64,000 nucleotides of DNA, taken from contig JBFWMF010000001.1 in the NCBI GenBank assembly GCA_050251735.1, positions 230,060 to 294,059 of the forward strand. The letters are read 5' to 3'. Each line of letters begins with the position of its first letter. Positions within the stretch are counted from its first letter, which is position 1. The stretch is from Desulfitobacterium sp050251735 (GTDB taxonomy: Bacteria; Bacillota; Desulfitobacteriia; Desulfitobacteriales; Desulfitobacteriaceae). The notes under the pieces are model-generated. The model was not told the origin of the DNA, did not search any database, and saw only the letters and a program-made list of their open reading frames with translations. This document shows positions 1 through 8,155 of the stretch, in pieces. The position numbers and the translations under genes were made by a program.

Positions 1-2
1 GC

Positions 3-620
3 TTCGAAAAGAATGGTAACTCACTTGTCCTAACAGCAGTTGATGGTGAATTAAAAGCACTCATGGGTATTCGTGACCGAATTCGTCCCGGTGTAAAAGA
101 AGATCTGCAGAAGCTGAAAAAGCTAGGGGTTAAAAACCTAGTCGTTCTTTCCGGAGATAACCAAGGAACAGTTGATCTAGTAGCGCGTGAGCTTGGACTT
201 ACAGAAGCTCATGGGCACATGTTGCCGGAAGATAAATCAGCATATATTGGGGAATTACAAGCAAAAGGCCGAATCGTCGCCTTCGTCGGCGATGGAGTAA
301 ACGATAGTCCTTCCCTTGCGCTGGCCCAAATCGGTATTGCTATGGGAAGCGGTACTGATGTTGCGATTGAAACTTCTGATGTTGTCCTCATGAATTCAGA
401 CTTTAGTCGCTTGCCTCATGCCTTAGGCTTAACTAAGGCAACAGCAAACAACATGCGCCAAAATATTATTATCGCCGTGGGAGTTGTCTTAATTCTCCTT
501 GCCAGCCTCGTCTTCAGTGAATGGATGAACATGTCTATAGGCATGCTAGTCCACGAAGCAAGTATTTTAGTCGTAATTTTCAACGGTATGAGACTCCTTC
601 GCTACAAACTAAGATATTAA
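3..620 (+). CDS. Heavy-metal P1B-type ATPase, C-terminal part (cut by window start)
   Basis: The reading frame is open from the first bases of the window, so the gene begins upstream. What remains is the end of the ATP-hydrolysing domain and the last membrane helices. The GDN motif lies near the start and the P-domain hinge motif GDGVNDSPSLA about 95 residues in. A hydrophobic pair of helices (about IIIAVGVVLILLASLVF and a second segment near MLVHEASILVVIF) closes the protein, as in the P1B metal-transporting ATPases. The phosphorylated DKTG site and the metal-binding CPx helix are outside the window, so the metal cannot be named. A small HMA-domain protein follows on the same strand, which fits copper or another soft-metal/zinc exporter. 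The family is certain; the substrate is not. Confidence 0.9.
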   Translation, partial: FEKNGNSLVLTAVDGELKALMGIRDRIRPGVKEDLQKLKKLGVKNLVVLSGDNQGTVDLVARELGLTEAHGHMLPEDKSAYIGELQAKGRIVAFVGDGVNDSPSLALAQIGIAMGSGTDVAIETSDVVLMNSDFSRLPHALGLTKATANNMRQNIIIAVGVVLILLASLVFSEWMNMSIGMLVHEASILVVIFNGMRLLRYKLRY

Positions 621-633
621 AAAGAGACAAAGC

Positions 634-647
634 TTGATCTAAATCAA
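634..647. promoter_or_regulatory. FNR/CRP-type operator box
   Basis: TTGAT-CTAA-ATCAA is a perfect match to the palindromic FNR/CRP-family consensus (TTGAT-N4-ATCAA). It sits between the ATPase stop and the HMA gene, about 64 bases upstream of the HMA start. Desulfitobacterium is known for CRP/FNR-family regulators such as CprK, whose box (TTAAT-N4-ATTAA) is close to this one. Which regulator binds here is inference. Confidence 0.55.
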
Positions 648-710
648 TTTATATTAACCATAACCAGTGTAAAATAGAGTTATAGTACAAAGCATAAGGG
701 AGCGATGAAA

Positions 711-944
711 ATGCAAAAAGCAACCATTCAATTAGGAACATTAACTTGTCCGTCATGTCTACAGAAGATAGACAATGCCGTAAGAGCTATAGAAGGTGTA
801 GATAAAGAAAGTGTCAATGTTTCATTTAACTCGAGCAAAGTAAAAGTGAACTTTGATGATGGAAAAATATCGGTAAAGGATATCGAAAATGCTATCGAGA
901 AGTTAGGGTATGAAGTGAAAAAGTCACAAGTAAAAGTATTATAA
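711..944 (+). CDS. Small HMA-domain metal-binding protein (CopZ-like)
   Basis: A single ferredoxin-like HMA domain of about 77 residues with the metal-binding motif L-T-C-P-S-C-L near the N terminus; the two cysteines would coordinate Cu(I) or another soft metal. It follows the P-type ATPase on the same strand, the usual context for a cytoplasmic metallochaperone handing metal to the pump. An upstream ATG at 705 is also in frame, but the ribosome-binding site GGGAG (698-702) is only 2 bases from it and 8 bases from the ATG at 711, so 711 is preferred. The box at 634-647 may control it. The motif CPSC differs from the CxxC of classic CopZ only in the intervening residues. Confidence 0.85.
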   Translation: MQKATIQLGTLTCPSCLQKIDNAVRAIEGVDKESVNVSFNSSKVKVNFDDGKISVKDIENAIEKLGYEVKKSQVKVL

Positions 945-961
945 GCGATAAAGCAAAACAA

Positions 962-1006
962 CCGGTCCTGGTGAGTTAGAACTTACAATCTAGCCATGGG
1001 GACCGG
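962..1006 (+). terminator. Possible terminator after the HMA gene
   Basis: CCGGTCC (962-968) pairs with GGACCGG (1000-1006). The loop contains a second small hairpin (GTGAG/CTTAC), giving a branched structure followed by a weak T-rich stretch (CTTTTAG). The long loop makes it an imperfect intrinsic terminator. Confidence 0.4.
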
Positions 1007-1125
1007 CTTTTAGATTGAGGCTCTATGCTTGTTGTATACTCCGTGCTCCTTATAGGGAAAATAAAGATGAAGATGTATGAGCGTTAGAACCATGGCAGAA
1101 TCCTTGGTCTGGAGGTGTATCCCTA

Positions 1126-1899
1126 ATGATCTCGCGTAAATCAGTTATCACTTTCGGTATGGTCTCGATTCCCATCGCCATGTACACAGCTACCCAAGAC
1201 AATGATATCCATTTCAATCAGCTGCATAAGGAAGACAAAAGCCGTATCCGGTACAAAAAGACCTGCGCTCATTGTGAAAAGGAAATTACAGCGAAGGACA
1301 TTGTCAAAGGGTATGAGTACGATGATGGCAAGTATGTTGTGGTTACCGAAGAAGAAATCGAAAAGATCAAGACTGAAAAAGAGAAGTCTATTCATATCCT
1401 GCATTTTGCCCAATTGAACCAGATTTCCCCCGTCTATTACAATAAAACCTATCAGGCCGCCCCTGAGCCAGGGGGTGAGAAGGCTTTCGAGCTTTTGCGA
1501 GCCGCGCTGATGAACGAACAGAAGATTGCTATTGGGAAAACCGTCATGGGCACAAAGGATACACTTATGGCGATTATTCCCCGGGAAGAGGGGATCCTCA
1601 TTGCCACGATGTTCTATGCCGAGGATATCAAAGAGCTCCAAAAACAGTATTCAAAACCGGAAGTGTCCGAGCAGGAACGAAATATGGCCAAAACCTTGAT
1701 CAATGCCATGGACACTCCCTTTGACCCCACCCAATATAAGGATGAATACCAGGAAAAGCTCCGCATGCTCATCGAGTCAAAAATCTCCGGCAAGGAGGTT
1801 GTCACTGCGGAGGCTGACAACACCGGAAAAGTCATCGACCTGATGGAAGCTCTCAGGGCCAGCGTGGATAAAGCCCAAAGAAACAAGGAATTAGCCTAG
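1126..1899 (+). CDS. ku: Non-homologous end-joining protein Ku
   Basis: 257 residues, the usual length for bacterial Ku, which forms a homodimeric ring on DNA double-strand ends and recruits LigD. The N terminus (ISRKSVITFGMVSIPIAMY) and the segments LHKEDKSRIRYKKTC, EKSIHILHFA and ALMNEQKIAIGK are characteristic of the Ku70/Ku80 beta-barrel. The ATG at 1126 has a strong GGAGGTG Shine-Dalgarno 8 bases upstream. ligD starts 5 bases after its stop, so the two are cotranscribed and form a complete end-joining system. In Bacillus subtilis the same pair works in spores. I could not identify a convincing promoter of any class upstream. Confidence 0.95.
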   Translation: MISRKSVITFGMVSIPIAMYTATQDNDIHFNQLHKEDKSRIRYKKTCAHCEKEITAKDIVKGYEYDDGKYVVVTEEEIEKIKTEKEKSIHILHFAQLNQISPVYYNKTYQAAPEPGGEKAFELLRAALMNEQKIAIGKTVMGTKDTLMAIIPREEGILIATMFYAEDIKELQKQYSKPEVSEQERNMAKTLINAMDTPFDPTQYKDEYQEKLRMLIESKISGKEVVTAEADNTGKVIDLMEALRASVDKAQRNKELA

Positions 1900-1903
1900 T
1901 TTT

Positions 1904-4351
1904 ATGACGACGCGGCTGAGGGAATACAACGAAAAAAGAAATTTTGCCAAAACGCTGGAGCCTGAAGGGAAAATAGATTGTGATGAGCAGTTAAGATTTG
2001 TTGTCCAACACCATCTGGCTCGCAAAGATCATTATGATTTGCGCTTGGAATGGCAAGGAACTCTTTTGAGCTGGGCGGTGCCTAAGGGTCCTTCCTATAA
2101 TACACATGACAAGAGGCTTGCTGTACAAGTGGAGGATCACCCTCTTGAGTACAGGAACTTTGAGGGGACGATTCCCAAGGGTGAATATGGTGGTGGAGTG
2201 GTTATGCTCTGGGATGAGGGCTTGTGGGAGCCGCGTGGCAATGTGGAAGAAGGGCTGCGCGGGGGCAGCTTAAAGTTCGTTCTAAACGGAAGACGGTTAA
2301 AGGGGAAATGGGCCTTGGTCCGACTAAAATCGAAGGACGGAGAGACGAAGGATAACTGGCTTCTGCTGAAAGAGAAAGATGAATACACCAAAACCGAAGC
2401 GGGGATTGCCACATTTACCACCAGCATCCGGACCGATCGTTCCATGCTAGAAATCGAAGCCGGAGCCGAGGTGAGGATCATAAGGAATCCTTTTGAGAGA
2501 GCGGAGGTACAGCTGGCAAAGCTGGTAGCCAAGGTTCCTGATGGTGAGGATTGGCTTTATGAGTTGAAGTATGACGGCTATCGGATCTTGGCGTTTGTGG
2601 AAGGCAATAGGGTTCGGCTGATGACCAGAAACGGCAATGATTATACCGGGCGGTTTTCAGGTGTGGCCACTGCCCTTATCAATATGGCTGCCGGCAGGGC
2701 AATGATTCTCGATGGAGAAATGACCGTTACGGACCCTGAGGGCAAGACGGATTTTCAAGCTCTGCAAAACTACCTTAAGAACCCCAAGGAGCAAAGCTTA
2801 ACATATATTGTCTTTGATCTGCTGGCGTTGGATGGTGAGGATCTGCGAGGGCGTCCCCTAATCGAGCGAAAAGCTACCCTTGAAGCTTTGCTGAAGGATG
2901 CCCCCAGAAGCATCTACTATAGTCGGCATGTGATGGGTAAGGGAAAGGAGAGCTTTGCTGCTGCCTGTGAGGCAGGTATGGAGGGAATCATCGGTAAAAA
3001 GATGGATTCCTTATACAGCGCAACGAGAAACGGGGACTGGATCAAACTGAAATGTGAGCAAAGGCAGAACTTTATCATCGGGGGATATACCCTTTCGGAT
3101 AAAAAGACCAGCGGAATAAAATCGCTCCTGCTGGGGATCTATGAAGGTGAGGATTTCATCTATTGCGGACGCGCCGGAACAGGCTTCAGTGAACGTGAAA
3201 GAAAGAAACTGGCGGAACAATTCAAAAGCTTGCAAAAGGGGGAGCCATCCTTCGCAGAAGCACCCCAGCCAAGATCGAATGAAAGAATGACTTGGCTTGA
3301 ACCTGAACTGGTCGCGGAAATTAAATTTGCCGAGTGGACGGAAGATCAGCTTCTAAGGCAGGCAAGCTTTAAAGGCTTGCAGGCGGATAAGCATCCCCGG
3401 GATATCCAAAGAGAAGTCATCGTCAAGGAATTGGATACACCAATAGGGTTGGATACACCAAAAGAATGGGAGAAGCCAATGGTAACAAAAGGCAACAGCA
3501 TCGACATCGCAGGGATAAAGATTACCAATCCGGATAAGGTGATCTTTGACGAACCAGAAATCACAAAAGCGGATGTGGTCCGCTATTACGAGAAGGTAGC
3601 GGAGCGTATGTTACCCTATGTGGACCACAGAATCCTTAGTATAGTGCGCTGTCCCAAGGGCATCTCTCAGACGTGCTTCTATAAAAAGCATCCTGGCCCG
3701 GATAGCAAAGGAATCATCACTCTTCCGGTGACCACCGGCAGTGGAGAAATAGAAGATTATTTCTATATTGAGAACAAACGAGGGCTTATTTCGGAAGCGC
3801 AGATGGGGACCCTGGAATTTCACACTTGGGGAAGTCGCATCGATGAGCTGGAAAAGCCTGATCTGATGGTTTTCGACCTCGATCCGGATGAGGGAATGGA
3901 CCTAGGTAGAGTGCGTCAGGGGGTCCGGGATGTTAGAAGTATTCTCACCGAGCTTTCTCTGAATGCCTATCTAAAGACCAGCGGCGGTAAAGGCTATCAT
4001 GTGGTTGTCCCCTTGAAGCCCACCGTTTCTTGGGAGGCATTTTATAATTTTGCTCGGGGCATCGCCGAGGTCATGGAGCAAAAATGGCCCGACCGGTATA
4101 CAAGCAATGTTAGAAAAGCTAAGCGAGCAGGCAAAATATTTATCGACTGGATTCGCAACGGCAGAGGGGCTACCAGCATTGCTCCTTATTCCTTGAGAAC
4201 AAGAAAGGGAGCCAAGGTGTCCATGCCTATCGCCTGGGATGAACTTGACACGATTGCCCCAGACGGTATCGATATGGCGGAGGCGCTGGCGAGGATGAGT
4301 CGTGCTGACCCTTGGCAAGATTTCTTTCAAGCTCAGCAAAAGCTGAAATGA
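1904..4351 (+). CDS. ligD: Multifunctional DNA ligase D (phosphoesterase-ligase-polymerase)
   Basis: 815 residues carrying all three LigD activities. Residues ~1-150 are the 3'-phosphoesterase domain (HHLARKDHYDLRLEW, HPLEY, KGEYGGG). Residues ~190-500 are the ATP-dependent ligase, with the adenylated lysine K222 in E-L-K-Y-D-G-Y-R, followed by its OB fold. Residues ~525-815 are the primase-like polymerase, with metal-binding D658-L-D660-P and KTSGGKGYHV. The order PE-LIG-POL is that of Pseudomonas-type LigD, not the POL-PE-LIG of mycobacteria. It follows ku with no room for a separate promoter. The enzyme resects, fills and seals DNA breaks held by Ku. Confidence 0.96.
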   Translation: MTTRLREYNEKRNFAKTLEPEGKIDCDEQLRFVVQHHLARKDHYDLRLEWQGTLLSWAVPKGPSYNTHDKRLAVQVEDHPLEYRNFEGTIPKGEYGGGVVMLWDEGLWEPRGNVEEGLRGGSLKFVLNGRRLKGKWALVRLKSKDGETKDNWLLLKEKDEYTKTEAGIATFTTSIRTDRSMLEIEAGAEVRIIRNPFERAEVQLAKLVAKVPDGEDWLYELKYDGYRILAFVEGNRVRLMTRNGNDYTGRFSGVATALINMAAGRAMILDGEMTVTDPEGKTDFQALQNYLKNPKEQSLTYIVFDLLALDGEDLRGRPLIERKATLEALLKDAPRSIYYSRHVMGKGKESFAAACEAGMEGIIGKKMDSLYSATRNGDWIKLKCEQRQNFIIGGYTLSDKKTSGIKSLLLGIYEGEDFIYCGRAGTGFSERERKKLAEQFKSLQKGEPSFAEAPQPRSNERMTWLEPELVAEIKFAEWTEDQLLRQASFKGLQADKHPRDIQREVIVKELDTPIGLDTPKEWEKPMVTKGNSIDIAGIKITNPDKVIFDEPEITKADVVRYYEKVAERMLPYVDHRILSIVRCPKGISQTCFYKKHPGPDSKGIITLPVTTGSGEIEDYFYIENKRGLISEAQMGTLEFHTWGSRIDELEKPDLMVFDLDPDEGMDLGRVRQGVRDVRSILTELSLNAYLKTSGGKGYHVVVPLKPTVSWEAFYNFARGIAEVMEQKWPDRYTSNVRKAKRAGKIFIDWIRNGRGATSIAPYSLRTRKGAKVSMPIAWDELDTIAPDGIDMAEALARMSRADPWQDFFQAQQKLK

Positions 4352-4368
4352 TTCGTGTCTATTTTATC

Positions 4369-4410
4369 TCTCCAATCACCTGAACATGTGGTTGGAGATT
4401 GTTGTATTTT
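4369..4410 (+). terminator. Rho-independent terminator after ligD
   Basis: An 11-bp stem (4369-4379 with 4388-4398, one G-T pair) with an 8-base loop, followed by TTGTTGTATTTT. It separates the ku-ligD unit from the fapR promoter. Confidence 0.75.
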
Positions 4411-4441
4411 AGGGTATCCTAACCTATCACTGCTTTGCTGC

Positions 4442-4470
4442 TTGTCAGCAGAAACATCCTAAGTTATAAT
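4442..4470 (+). promoter_or_regulatory. Sigma-A promoter of the fapR operon
   Basis: TTGTCA (4442-4447), a 17-base spacer and TATAAT (4465-4470): a near-consensus housekeeping promoter 40 bases upstream of fapR. Confidence 0.85.
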
Positions 4471-4471
4471 A

Positions 4472-4488
4472 TTAGTACCAGGTCGTAA
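4472..4488. promoter_or_regulatory. FapR operator
   Basis: TTAGTACCAGGTCGTAA lies directly after the -10 hexamer, where the start site would be. The left half TTAGTACC matches the known FapR operator half-site and the right half is an imperfect inverted copy. FapR binding here would block its own operon until malonyl-CoA accumulates. The identity follows from the match and from fapR being the first gene. Confidence 0.8.
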
Positions 4489-4509
4489 AATGATAAGAGT
4501 GGTGGTATT

Positions 4510-5079
4510 ATGACAAGACATCATAAACATGAACGCCATCAAGCGTTACGAGAGGAAATTGAAAATAATCCGTTTTCCACGGATGAAGAGCTCGCGAAAC
4601 ATTTTGGGGTAAGCGTCTCAACCATTCGCCTAGACCGGACTGAATTAAGTATTCCTGAGCTCCGGGAACGCACCCGAGCAGTTGCCCATGGAGCTTATGA
4701 TACCCTTAAGTCCTTAGGTGAAGCAGAGCTTGTCGGTGAGTTACGTGAGCTGCGCGTTGGCGATTCGGGATCAACCCTGCTAAAAATTGAAGAGTCAATG
4801 GTCTTAAGCAGGGCGCGAGTGACGCGAGGACATCATTTATTTGCTCAAGCTAATTCCTTAGCCATCGCCCTTGTGAATGCGGAGATGGTCGTTACGGGAA
4901 GCGTCGATATGAAATTTTTACGCCCAGTCCGTTATGGTGAAGTGGTATTAGCAAAAGGGAAAGTATTGAGCCACAAAGACAATAAGTACCGGGTTCAAAT
5001 TAAGTCTTATGTTGACCAAGAGGTGGTATTATCCGGGACTTGGGTTGTCTTTTCCATTGAAAAGCCCTTGGAAGAGTAA
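4510..5079 (+). CDS. fapR: Transcription factor FapR, regulator of fatty acid and phospholipid synthesis
   Basis: 189 residues, the family's usual length. The N-terminal helix-turn-helix (DEELAKHFGVSVSTIRLDR, ~25-45) is joined by a linker helix to a hot-dog-fold effector domain that binds malonyl-CoA (~80-185, including HHLFAQANSLAIAL and the C-terminal VVFSIEK). As a repressor released by malonyl-CoA it couples membrane lipid synthesis to precursor supply. It heads the operon it is expected to control, with its operator over the promoter, and plsX follows after 17 bases, the same order as in Bacillus. Confidence 0.96.
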   Translation: MTRHHKHERHQALREEIENNPFSTDEELAKHFGVSVSTIRLDRTELSIPELRERTRAVAHGAYDTLKSLGEAELVGELRELRVGDSGSTLLKIEESMVLSRARVTRGHHLFAQANSLAIALVNAEMVVTGSVDMKFLRPVRYGEVVLAKGKVLSHKDNKYRVQIKSYVDQEVVLSGTWVVFSIEKPLEE

Positions 5080-5096
5080 GAAGGGAGAGTAGCGAA

Positions 5097-6101
5097 ATGA
5101 GAATCGCTGTGGATGCCATGGGAGGGGACCATGCCCCGGTTGAGATTGTCAAAGGCGCACTCCGTAGCGTCGAACAATTTGACATTGAAGTTATTCTTGT
5201 TGGACAGACTGATCGTATCAAGGAGTGCTTGCCACAGGGTGAATTGCCGAAAAGAATCCAGATTCAGGAGGCCACTGAGGTCGTCGAGATGGATGAGCAT
5301 CCTGCTCAAGCTGTTCGCAAGAAGAAGGATTCATCTATTGTTGTAGCTACGCGCATGGTCAAGGAAGGAACGGCAGATGCCTTAGTAAGTGCGGGTAGTA
5401 CCGGAGCGCAGATGGCAGCGTCCTTGCTTGGTTTAGGTCGTATCAAAGGGATTGACCGTCCAGCCATCGTTACTGTTTTGCCTACCTTAGAGGGGGGGAA
5501 GCTCATCCTTGATGTAGGGGCGAATCCCGATGCCAAGCCCGAGCATCTTGTTCAATATGCCATGATGGGGAGTATCTATGCCGAGAGTATCCTCGGAATT
5601 AAGAACCCCAAAGTAGGGCTGCTCAATATCGGGACTGAGGAAACGAAAGGGAACGAATTGACTCTGGCTACTTACCCACTTCTTCAGAAATCTCCCTTGA
5701 ATTTCATCGGAAACGTGGAAGGCCGAGCTGTTCCTTATGGACGGGACGCGGATGTAGTGGTCTGTGATGGCTTTGTGGGCAATGTGGTCTTGAAGACCAC
5801 GGAGGGATTGGCCGGGGCACTGTTTCAGTTGATTAAGGAGAAAATTACCTCCACAACGGTTCGCAAGTTGGGCGCCCTTGCTATTAAGCCGGGGTTAAAG
5901 GAAATCGCTAAGATGCTGGACTATGCTGAATACGGAGGAGCTCCTCTGCTGGGAGTAAACGGGATCAGCATTATTTCCCATGGAAGCTCCAATGAAAAAG
6001 CAATCTTTAATGCCATCCGGGTAGCCAAGGAATGTGTGGAGAGCGGCTTTATTGAGGAGATTAAGCAGGAACTTCCCCGATTTGCTTTAGCACAAGATTG
6101 A
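5097..6101 (+). CDS. plsX: Phosphate acyltransferase PlsX
   Basis: 334 residues, full length. It converts acyl-ACP and phosphate to acyl-phosphate, the acyl donor for PlsY in phosphatidic acid synthesis. The N-terminal IAVDAMGGDHAP is the family signature; other conserved blocks are SAGSTGAQMA, ILDVGAN, LLNIGTEETKGNE and VCDGFVGNVVLK. The ATG at 5097 has a GGGAGAG Shine-Dalgarno. It is the second gene of the FapR operon, between fapR and fabH, as is usual in Firmicutes. A peripheral membrane enzyme. Confidence 0.97.
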   Translation: MRIAVDAMGGDHAPVEIVKGALRSVEQFDIEVILVGQTDRIKECLPQGELPKRIQIQEATEVVEMDEHPAQAVRKKKDSSIVVATRMVKEGTADALVSAGSTGAQMAASLLGLGRIKGIDRPAIVTVLPTLEGGKLILDVGANPDAKPEHLVQYAMMGSIYAESILGIKNPKVGLLNIGTEETKGNELTLATYPLLQKSPLNFIGNVEGRAVPYGRDADVVVCDGFVGNVVLKTTEGLAGALFQLIKEKITSTTVRKLGALAIKPGLKEIAKMLDYAEYGGAPLLGVNGISIISHGSSNEKAIFNAIRVAKECVESGFIEEIKQELPRFALAQD

Positions 6102-6146
6102 ATAGACAGATAGAACATAATTGCACTCGAGAAAGAAGGATATGTT

Positions 6147-7148
6147 ATGGCAAGTGTAGGTATCGTAGGCACCGGCTCCTATGTACCGGAAAAGGTGTTA
6201 ACGAATTTTGATATAGAGAAGATGGTCGATACGAATGATGAGTGGATCGTCTCCAGAACAGGAATCAGGGAACGGCATATCGCCGATGCTGAGACACCGG
6301 TCTCAGAACTGTGCTATCAGGCTGCTTTACGAGCTTTGGAAGATGCTAACCTTGCTCCGGAGGAGCTGGATCTGATTCTTGTCGCTACCATTACGCCCGA
6401 TTTTGTTTTTCCGGCCACAGCTTGTATTGTAGCCGAACGTTTAGGGGCCAAGAAGGCCGCGGGCTTCGATCTCCAAGCTGCCTGTACCGGTTTTCTCTAT
6501 GGGGTTGCAACAGCATCCCAGTTTATTGCGACCGGCATCTATAAAAATGCGTTAGTGATCGGTGGCGAAACCTTGAGCAAGCTCTTAAATTGGGAAGATC
6601 GAGGAACCTGCATTTTGTTTGGAGACGGAGCTGGGGCTGCAGTTTTACAGCAGGTCGAAGATGGCTATGGATTTTTAGGCTTCGACTTAGGTATGGATGG
6701 CTCTGGTGGTCATCTCTTGCATGTGCCGGCAGGGGGATCCATGCATCCGACTTCCGTTGAAACCGTAGAGAAGAAGATGCACACCATTCATATGGCGGGT
6801 AGTGAAGTTTTCAAATTTGCGGTGCGTATCATGGGAGAGACGGCATTAAAGGCTTTGGCCAAAGCAGGTTTAAATAAAGAGGATATCGATTGTCTTGTTC
6901 CTCATCAGGCCAATACACGCATTGTTGATTCAGCTGTTAAACGCTTGGGCATTGATCCGGAGAAAGTGATAGTTAATCTTGACCGCTATGGGAATATGTC
7001 AGCCGCCTCGATTCCGGTGGCTTTAGATGAAGCATCACGCAGCGGTCGCTTAAAGTATGGCGACATCATGGTTATGGTAGGATTTGGCGGAGGATTAACC
7101 TGGGGAGCCGCAGTTGTAAAGTGGTCCAAGAGAGGAGTTAATCAGTGA
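6147..7148 (+). CDS. fabH: 3-oxoacyl-ACP synthase III FabH
   Basis: 333 residues. FabH starts fatty acid synthesis by condensing an acyl-CoA primer with malonyl-ACP. The Cys-His-Asn triad is visible: C113 in Q-A-A-C-T-G-F, the His in PHQANTRI and the Asn in RYGNMSAASIP. The GGDGAGAAVL-type loop is present as FGDGAGAAVL. Its last bases overlap the GTG start of fabK by four (GTGA), so the two are translationally coupled. Confidence 0.97.
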   Translation: MASVGIVGTGSYVPEKVLTNFDIEKMVDTNDEWIVSRTGIRERHIADAETPVSELCYQAALRALEDANLAPEELDLILVATITPDFVFPATACIVAERLGAKKAAGFDLQAACTGFLYGVATASQFIATGIYKNALVIGGETLSKLLNWEDRGTCILFGDGAGAAVLQQVEDGYGFLGFDLGMDGSGGHLLHVPAGGSMHPTSVETVEKKMHTIHMAGSEVFKFAVRIMGETALKALAKAGLNKEDIDCLVPHQANTRIVDSAVKRLGIDPEKVIVNLDRYGNMSAASIPVALDEASRSGRLKYGDIMVMVGFGGGLTWGAAVVKWSKRGVNQ

Positions 7149-8092
7149 TAAAAACAAAGATTTGTGATCTTATCGGTATTGAGTACCCGATTTTTCAGGG
7201 GGGTATGGCTTGGACCGCTACAGGAGAACTAGCTGCGGCGGTATCCGAAGCGGGAGGCTTAGGAATTATCGGTGCTGGGCAAGCCCCCGCCGATTGGCTG
7301 AGGCAAGAGATCCACAAGATCAAAAAAAACACAAGCAAACCCTTTGGGGTCAATGTGATGCTTATGTCCCCTTTTGTCGAGGACGTCATGCAAGTTATCG
7401 TCGAGGAACGCGTTCCGGTCATCACCACGGGAGCAGGGAACCCCGGTAAATATATCCCGATGCTTAAAGAAATCGGCACCAAGATAATCCCGGTGGTGGC
7501 TTCGGTGGCCTTAGCCAAGCGTCTAGAAAAAGCTGGGGTCGATGCGCTGATTGCCGAAGGCATGGAATCCGGTGGTCATATCGGTGAAATCTGTACCTTA
7601 CCCCTTGTGCCACAGGTGGTTGATGCTGTGAGTATCCCTGTCATCGCTGCCGGTGGAATCTATGATGGACGTGGATTGATTGCTGCCTTAGCTCTAGGGG
7701 CTGAGGGAGTGCAGATGGGAACTCGCTTTATGTGTGCGACAGAGTGTACTATTTCCCCGAAGGTTAAAGAGATGGTTATTAAAGCAAAGGATCGGGATAC
7801 TGTCGTAACCGGACGTTCCACAGGCCATCCCGTTCGCTGCCTAGGCAATAAATTAACCCGTGAATTTGAACAACTGGAAAAGGCGGGAACTCCGCCGGAA
7901 GAGCTGGAAAAGATGGGGGCCGGAAAACTAAGGCTGGCCATGGTTGAAGGAGATACCCAGAATGGGTCGGTGATGTCTGGGCAGATAGCCGGGGCAATCG
8001 TGAAACAGGAGTCCGCGGCTGAGATCGTTCGGGATGTGATGGAGGGGGCTGAGCGGGAGCTGGCGCGGCTTCGGGAGCAGTTCGGGAGGTAG
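7145..8092 (+). CDS. fabK: Enoyl-ACP reductase II FabK (FMN-dependent)
   Basis: 315 residues with a TIM-barrel fold related to nitronate monooxygenase. The IEYPIFQGGMAW N terminus, GGLGIIGAG, the PFGVNVMLMSPF block, EGMESGGHIG and GAEGVQMGTRF are the FabK pattern. It reduces enoyl-ACP with FMN and NAD(P)H, replacing FabI, of which none is seen. The GTG start at 7145 overlaps the fabH stop. A 640-base stretch containing the structured repeat separates it from fabD. A nitronate monooxygenase is the alternative reading, made unlikely by the operon context. Confidence 0.9.
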   Translation: MIKTKICDLIGIEYPIFQGGMAWTATGELAAAVSEAGGLGIIGAGQAPADWLRQEIHKIKKNTSKPFGVNVMLMSPFVEDVMQVIVEERVPVITTGAGNPGKYIPMLKEIGTKIIPVVASVALAKRLEKAGVDALIAEGMESGGHIGEICTLPLVPQVVDAVSIPVIAAGGIYDGRGLIAALALGAEGVQMGTRFMCATECTISPKVKEMVIKAKDRDTVVTGRSTGHPVRCLGNKLTREFEQLEKAGTPPEELEKMGAGKLRLAMVEGDTQNGSVMSGQIAGAIVKQESAAEIVRDVMEGAERELARLREQFGR

Positions 8093-8155
8093 CTTGGCTT
8101 TCGGTTCGAGTAGGCTTGTCTGGGGCTTTGCTGAGTAGGATTTTCGGGTCATAGC

